A DNA stretch of 64,000 nt from Candidatus Leptofilum gracile. GTDB lineage: Bacteria > Chloroflexota > Anaerolineae > Promineifilales > Promineifilaceae. Both the position numbers and the translations under genes were made by a program. The stretch is from positions 1 to 64,000 of the forward strand of contig JADJOJ010000012.1 in the NCBI GenBank assembly GCA_016713825.1, given 5' to 3'. Shown piece after piece: positions 59,996 to 64,000 of the stretch; the first letter of the stretch is position 1; each line of letters opens with the position of its first letter. The notes below the pieces were generated by a model that did not search any database, was not told the DNA's origin, and was given only the letters and a program-made list of their open reading frames with translations.

Positions 59996-61735
59996 TTATT
60001 CTTCTGGCTGATTCATCAAGCCGTCCCACAGGTAGGAGTAATACTCGAAGGAACCGGTATTGCCCACGTGGTATGGATTGGAAGCATCGATGCCAGCCGC
60101 CCAGGAAGCAACCACGTCATTGGCGTCGAAGCTGGAGCCGTCGTGGAAGAGAACGCCTTCGCGCAGGGAGCAAGTCCATACGGTGGAGTCGTCGTTGCTG
60201 GAGCAGTTGGTGGCCAGGGCAGGTACGGTGTCACCAGAGTCGGTCTTGTAGTCGTAGAGGGTTTCTACAACTTGTTGACACGGCCGTAATGATTCACCAT
60301 CGGTTTCGTCAGCGCAGTACAGGCTGATCGGTTCTGCATTTTGCATGTAGACCAGGGTGTCTTTGCCGGGATCGAGCAGCGCAAAGCTGGTAGCCCCAAA
60401 TGGCGGTACATACGCGTTGCTCAGGCTGGCCAGAGCGGCATCAGCAGAAGCGCCGTGGGCGATCGGAACCATCGGTACCAGTTCGCGGATGGCGTTGTTG
60501 GCTTCTACGTAGAGCGGTTCGGCTTCTGCCAGGTCAGCAATGGTGGACGCTTCTTGCAGTTTTTCGAAAATCTCCGGATGGGGATCGCCAAACTGGGGAT
60601 TTTCGGCACTGAAGTGGAAGTCCAGGAAGTTGGTGACGTGCGGGTAGTCAGCACCCCAACCCAGGAGGTAGAAACCATCGAGACGGCCGTTTGAAGATTC
60701 ATCAATAAACGCGCCAGATTCCATTACCACAACCTCAGCTTCGATACCCAGGTTCTCGCGCAGTTGTGTTTGGAATTCTACAGCGACCAACCCCGGTTCT
60801 GGCAGGTAGCCACGGAATACGTCACGGTAGTAGATTGCGGTTTCAAAGCCATCCGGGTAGCCAGCATCGGCCAGCATTTGGCGAGCGGCTTCTGGATCGA
60901 ACTCGTACCAGGTATCACCAGCGCAGCCATTGGGAATGGAGCAGGGGGTGAAGTAATCGGCTACGGTGGAGCCAGCGGGGTAGAAGTTATCGACAATGCG
61001 CTGGCGGTCGATACCCATGGCAACGGCCTGACGCACCATCTGGTTGTCAAATGGCTCGAAGGTGTTGGTCATGGCCAGGTAGAGCACGTTCGGGTTGGCG
61101 CTGGGCAGCAGTTGCAGGTTCGGGTCTGCTTCCACAGCTTCAAAGTCGTCGGGGCTGACGTTGGTGATCATGTCTACGGTGCCAGCTTGCAGTTCCAGCA
61201 AACGAGCAGCGCCTTCGGTACTCCAGCGGAGTACGGCCGTTTGGGCAATCGCTGGGGTCCCCCAGTAATCATCAAAACGTTGGTAAATCACAGAGTCGCC
61301 ACGAACCCATTCATCAACCATGTACGGGCCAGTGCCAATCGGTTTTTCCAGGATGTCGCCACTGCCACCAGTGGAGGCAATGTATTCAGACGGCTGAATG
61401 CCAAACGGGGTGAAGGCAATTTTAGCCAGGAAAGCCGGGTCTGGTTTGCACAGATTAAAGACAACTTCATACTGCCCTGTTGCTTCAATCGAGCTGATCT
61501 TGCCACCGTAGTCACAACTTTCTGCGGCTACAGACATCGGTTCGAAGGCCATCTCTTCTTCGGCGGGGGCAGCTTCTTCTTCAGCTGGGGCTGCTTCTTC
61601 TTCTGTGGTCGTCTCAGCTGAATCATCGGCGGCTGGTTCCTCTTCCGTAGCTGTTCCACCGCCACAAGCGACGATGAACAGGCTGAGCAAGAGGAACAGA
61701 ACGGTAAAAATAGTCCACTTACGGGTGCTTTTCAT
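59996..61735 (-). CDS. Circularly permuted SBP family 5 solute-binding lipoprotein
   Basis: A lipoprotein signal (LLLSLFIVACGGG) is followed by an acidic Glu/Ala/Pro linker (about residues 30-60). From residue 79 the sequence (GGKISSIEATGQYEVVFNLC) matches the part of DppA-like proteins that normally begins about 145 residues in. It then runs through the whole canonical C-terminal body (NPIGTGPY-like VDEWVRGDSVIYQRFDDYWG, VRQAVAMGIDRQRIVDNFYP). From residue 459 it continues DTLVYMQNAEPISLY, PALATNCSSNDD and SLREGVLFHDG (about 525-533), which is the canonical N-terminal segment. The 579-residue frame is unbroken. It binds peptides or similar ligands outside the cell for the adjacent permeases. 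Extra cysteines suggest disulfides. Confidence 0.93.
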   Translation of the reverse strand: MKSTRKWTIFTVLFLLLSLFIVACGGGTATEEEPAADDSAETTTEEEAAPAEEEAAPAEEEMAFEPMSVAAESCDYGGKISSIEATGQYEVVFNLCKPDPAFLAKIAFTPFGIQPSEYIASTGGSGDILEKPIGTGPYMVDEWVRGDSVIYQRFDDYWGTPAIAQTAVLRWSTEGAARLLELQAGTVDMITNVSPDDFEAVEADPNLQLLPSANPNVLYLAMTNTFEPFDNQMVRQAVAMGIDRQRIVDNFYPAGSTVADYFTPCSIPNGCAGDTWYEFDPEAARQMLADAGYPDGFETAIYYRDVFRGYLPEPGLVAVEFQTQLRENLGIEAEVVVMESGAFIDESSNGRLDGFYLLGWGADYPHVTNFLDFHFSAENPQFGDPHPEIFEKLQEASTIADLAEAEPLYVEANNAIRELVPMVPIAHGASADAALASLSNAYVPPFGATSFALLDPGKDTLVYMQNAEPISLYCADETDGESLRPCQQVVETLYDYKTDSGDTVPALATNCSSNDDSTVWTCSLREGVLFHDGSSFDANDVVASWAAGIDASNPYHVGNTGSFEYYSYLWDGLMNQPEE

Positions 61736-61908
61736 ATTCTCCTCCTTAATTGAGAATTTGAAATAAAAGTTGCTGCGATGCGAGCTAAATGCAGAGGTAA
61801 ATAGTGAAGTCAACTATGGTAGCATGGCTTCAGACAGTTGACAAACAACGTATTAAGCCGGAATTTTTGGTGACATTTAAGGGACATGAGATTGCTCGCC
61901 AGTAAATT

Positions 61909-61935
61909 TTGGAACTGTCATTCCACTGCTATAAT
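61909..61935 (+). promoter_or_regulatory. PolX promoter, probably leaderless transcript
   Basis: TTGGAA (61909-61914) and TATAAT (61930-61935) lie just upstream of the ATG at 61942. Initiation about seven bases after the -10 would start on the ATG itself. No ribosome binding site is visible. Confidence 0.6.
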
Positions 61936-61941
61936 TGCCTC

Positions 61942-63672
61942 ATGAATAATCGTGAGGTTGCCAAAATATTTGCCGACGTGGCCGATATGCTCTCCATTCG
62001 GGGAGATATTATTCACCGCGTTTTGTCCTATCGTAAAGCGAGCGAAGCCATTCAGGAGCTAGGGCGTGACATTAACCAGGTGTACGCAGCGGGTGAGTTA
62101 ACCGATATTCCCGGCATTGGCAAGACGCTGGCTGAGAAAATCGAGGAGATGCTGACCACCGGCAAGCTGGCCTTTTACGACAAGCTGGCTGAGGAAATTC
62201 CGCCCACGCTGGTGGAGATGCTAAAGGTAGATGGCCTGGGGCCAAAGCGGGTGAAGCAGGTGTACGAGACGCTGGGCATTGCCACGTTGGCGGCGCTGAA
62301 TACGGCCGCTCAGGCAGGTAACCTGCGCGATCTGCCAGGCTTAGGGGCTAAATCTGAAGCAAAGCTGGTGAAAGCAATCGAGGCGCTGGCCCGGCATGGG
62401 GACGATCGCACCCCCATTGGCGAAGCGTGGCCCTGGCACAGGAGATTTTGGCGGAGTTGGCGCTGCTGCCCGGTGTGCTGAAAACGGCCGTTGCCGGTTC
62501 CCTCCGTCGCATGAAAGAAAGCATCGGCGATGTGGACCTGCTGGTTGCCGCCGATGACGCTGCGCCGATTATGGATTATTTTGTCAACATGCCGCGCGTT
62601 GAATCTGTGTCTGGGCATGGCCCTACCAAATCCAGCGTGGTGCTGCTGAATGGGATGCAGGTAGATTTGCGCGTGCTGCCTTTGGCCCGATGGGGCACGC
62701 TGCTTTCTTACTTCACCGGCAGCAAAGACCACAATGTGCGCCTGCGTGAACTGGCGCTGGAAGCAAGGGCTCAGCCTGAACGAACACGCCTTCACCCCCA
62801 CCGACGGCGGCGACGAAATCCTCTGCGCCAGCGAGGAAGACCTGTACGAGGTCCTTAAGCTGCCCTACATCCTCCCCACGCTGCGCGAAGATCGGGGTGA
62901 AATTGAAGCGGCTCAAAAAGGGCAGCTGCCAGACGTGATTCAGATCGAGCAAATTGTGTCTGATTTGCACATGCACACCACCTGGTCCGACGGCAAAATG
63001 AGCGTGCTACAGATGGCGCAGGCGGCGCAGGCGCGCGGGATGCAGTACATTGTCATCAGCGACCACTCACACGGTTTGGGCATTGTCAACGGCCTGACGC
63101 CGGCGCGTTTGTGGCAGCAAGCCGAAGAGATCGCCGCCGCCAACGAAGAAATGGGGCCGGATTTCCGCATTTTGCACGGCACGGAGATGGAAATTAAGGC
63201 CGATGGCACGCTCGATTTTGACGATGAGGTGTTGGCGCGGCTCGATTTTGTGACGGCCAGCCTGCACGTGAGCCTGAACCAGCCGCGTGAGCAGGTGATG
63301 AAGCGGATCATGACTGCGCTGCACAATCCGCATGTGGATATGGTTGCTCATCCCACCGGGCGGCTGCTGCCCGACCGGCCAGGGGCGGATTTGGATATGG
63401 AGGCGGTGCTGGCAACGGCCGTTGCCACCCAAACCATCCTGGAAATCAACGCCAATCCGTCCCGCCTGGACTTGCGCGACAGCCATGTGCGCCGCGCCGT
63501 AGAGCTGGGTGTCACCCTGGCGATCAACTGCGACGCCCATCATGTGGACCACTTTGATTTTCTCCATTATGGCATTGCCACCGCGCAGCGCGGCTGGGCT
63601 ACGGCCGCGCTGGTGGTGAACAGCTGGCCATTGGAAAAGTTTTTGGCCTTCTTGGCAAACAAGGGGAAGTGA
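61942..63672 (+). CDS. polX: DNA polymerase/3'-5' exonuclease PolX with PHP domain, frameshifted
   Basis: The start (NREVAKIFADVADMLSIRGD) and helix-hairpin-helix motifs (LTDIPGIGKTLAEKI, VDGLGPKRVKQVYETLG) are typical of bacterial family X polymerases. The nucleotidyl-transfer core has AVAGSLRRMKESIGDVDLLV. The C-terminal PHP domain (VSDLHMHTTWSDGKMSVLQM, ISDHSHGLGI, NCDAHHVDHFD) supplies the nuclease. It fills short gaps in base-excision repair. Frame changes near 62428 and 62765 split it (one apparent loss, one extra base). Joined, it has about 577 residues, the usual length. Confidence 0.92.
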
Positions 63673-63673
63673 T

Positions 63674-63712
63674 TTGTAATTGCGGTATTACCCAATTACG
63701 AATTACTCAATT
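63674..63712. repeat. Family-D inverted repeat
   Basis: 'gtaattgcggtattacccaa' with 'ttactcaattac' words follows the polX stop, as at 6472, 17425 and 36750. Confidence 0.65.
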
Positions 63713-63747
63713 ACCAATCCCCACTGACTTTCTTCTAGGAAATTGTT

Positions 63748-64000
63748 ATGGATTCAGGGACAACGGCCGTTATTCGCCAGGCATTAATTGGTTTGGATGA
63801 AGAAACGTTGCAGCTGCTGCGGCAGGTGGCCAAGCGCGTGGAATATCCGCCCAACACCACGCTTTGCCACCAAGGTGAGGTGGAGCACGTTTTTTATGTG
63901 GTGGTGAAGGGAAATGTGGCTGTTGTGCGTGTTTTAGACAGCGGCGAGGAGCGCATCCTGAACATGGTGGGCAAAAATGGCTACTTTGGCGAGATGGGTC
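63748..64000 (+). CDS. Cyclic-nucleotide-binding domain protein, truncated by the window end
   Basis: An AGGA site precedes the ATG. Residues 12 onward (LDEETLQLLRQVAKRVEYPP) and then HVFYVVVKGNVAVVRVLDSG and GKNGYFGEMG match the beta-roll of Crp/Fnr and CNBD proteins. FGEMG is the start of the phosphate-binding cassette. Only 84 residues are present, so a downstream DNA-binding or other effector domain cannot be judged. Confidence 0.85.
   Translation, partial: MDSGTTAVIRQALIGLDEETLQLLRQVAKRVEYPPNTTLCHQGEVEHVFYVVVKGNVAVVRVLDSGEERILNMVGKNGYFGEMG

Larger units (their letters stand above)
1..64000. repeat. Dispersed octamer palindrome ACGGCCGT (HIP1-like), about 105 copies
   Basis: Reading by eye I found roughly 105 copies of ACGGCCGT, often extended to AACGGCCGTT and often followed by TCC or CCC. 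Examples start near 2398, 4301, 8912, 12184, 17381, 25704, 31501, 37910, 46645 and 63414. For sequence of this composition I expect only one to three by chance. Copies lie in genes on both strands and between genes. Inside genes they appear as Thr-Ala-Val or Asn-Gly-Arg, so the DNA word rather than one peptide is being kept. The behaviour resembles cyanobacterial HIP1. No role can be read from the sequence. Confidence 0.9.

Overview
The window looks like part of a Chloroflexota genome, most likely class Anaerolineae or a close relative. This is an inference from gene content: a fused transaldolase/phosphoglucose isomerase next to zwf, corrinoid methyltransferase genes with DUF1638 and a RamA/RACE-type activator, a flavin (LLM-type) oxidoreductase, TPR-CHAT and subtilisin-like proteases, and secreted proteins with Pro/Thr-rich linkers. 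Genes lie on both strands at roughly 55-60 percent GC. I saw no tRNA, rRNA, prophage or CRISPR array.

Layout. 0-2.2 kb: damaged csoR-osmC pair, then a REP-associated tyrosine transposase (RAYT) bordered by its probable REP hairpins. 2.3-12.8 kb: secreted glycoside hydrolase, NarL-type regulator, an AT-rich restriction-modification operon with a coupled methyltransferase, two divergent hydrolases, an MttB-family methyltransferase without pyrrolysine, an M20 peptidase and a TipA-like MerR regulator. 12.8-14.7 kb: repeat-rich, gene-poor. 14.7-19 kb: sugar-phosphate genes (tal-pgi, zwf). 19-28.6 kb, all minus strand: ECF-like sigma factor, zinc anti-sigma-like protein, TPR-CHAT protease, subtilase, GON-domain protein, DUF2277 protein and a PEP/pyruvate-binding protein. 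29-47.6 kb: ordinary metabolism and regulation (CE7 esterase, aroC, EamA transporter, prolyl oligopeptidase, FAD oxidoreductase, CDP-alcohol transferase, a peroxiredoxin-like protein with an in-frame TGA, Gfo/Idh/MocA oxidoreductase, two-component pair). 47.6-54.8 kb: divergent, GntR-controlled corrinoid methyl-transfer locus. 54.8-61.7 kb: envelope proteins and an oligopeptide-type ABC importer whose binding protein is circularly permuted. 61.9-64 kb: PolX and a truncated cyclic-nucleotide-binding protein.

How the genes work together. The 47.6-54.7 kb genes form a complete methyl-transfer set: substrate methyltransferase (UroD family), corrinoid carrier, methyl-tetrahydrofolate-type methyltransferase, reductive reactivator and regulator. 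The 21-28.6 kb genes suggest a regulated proteolytic pathway in which a sigma/anti-sigma pair sits beside an internal CHAT protease and exported proteases.

Two genome-wide properties colour everything. The palindrome ACGGCCGT occurs about once per 600 bp, in genes on both strands and between genes, like the HIP1 element of cyanobacteria. At least six families of short palindromic repeats fill the intergenic spaces. Many otherwise well-conserved genes are broken by single-base frameshifts, mostly apparent 1-base losses in or near homopolymers, which reads more like consensus error than gene decay. I therefore merged split reading frames into single genes.
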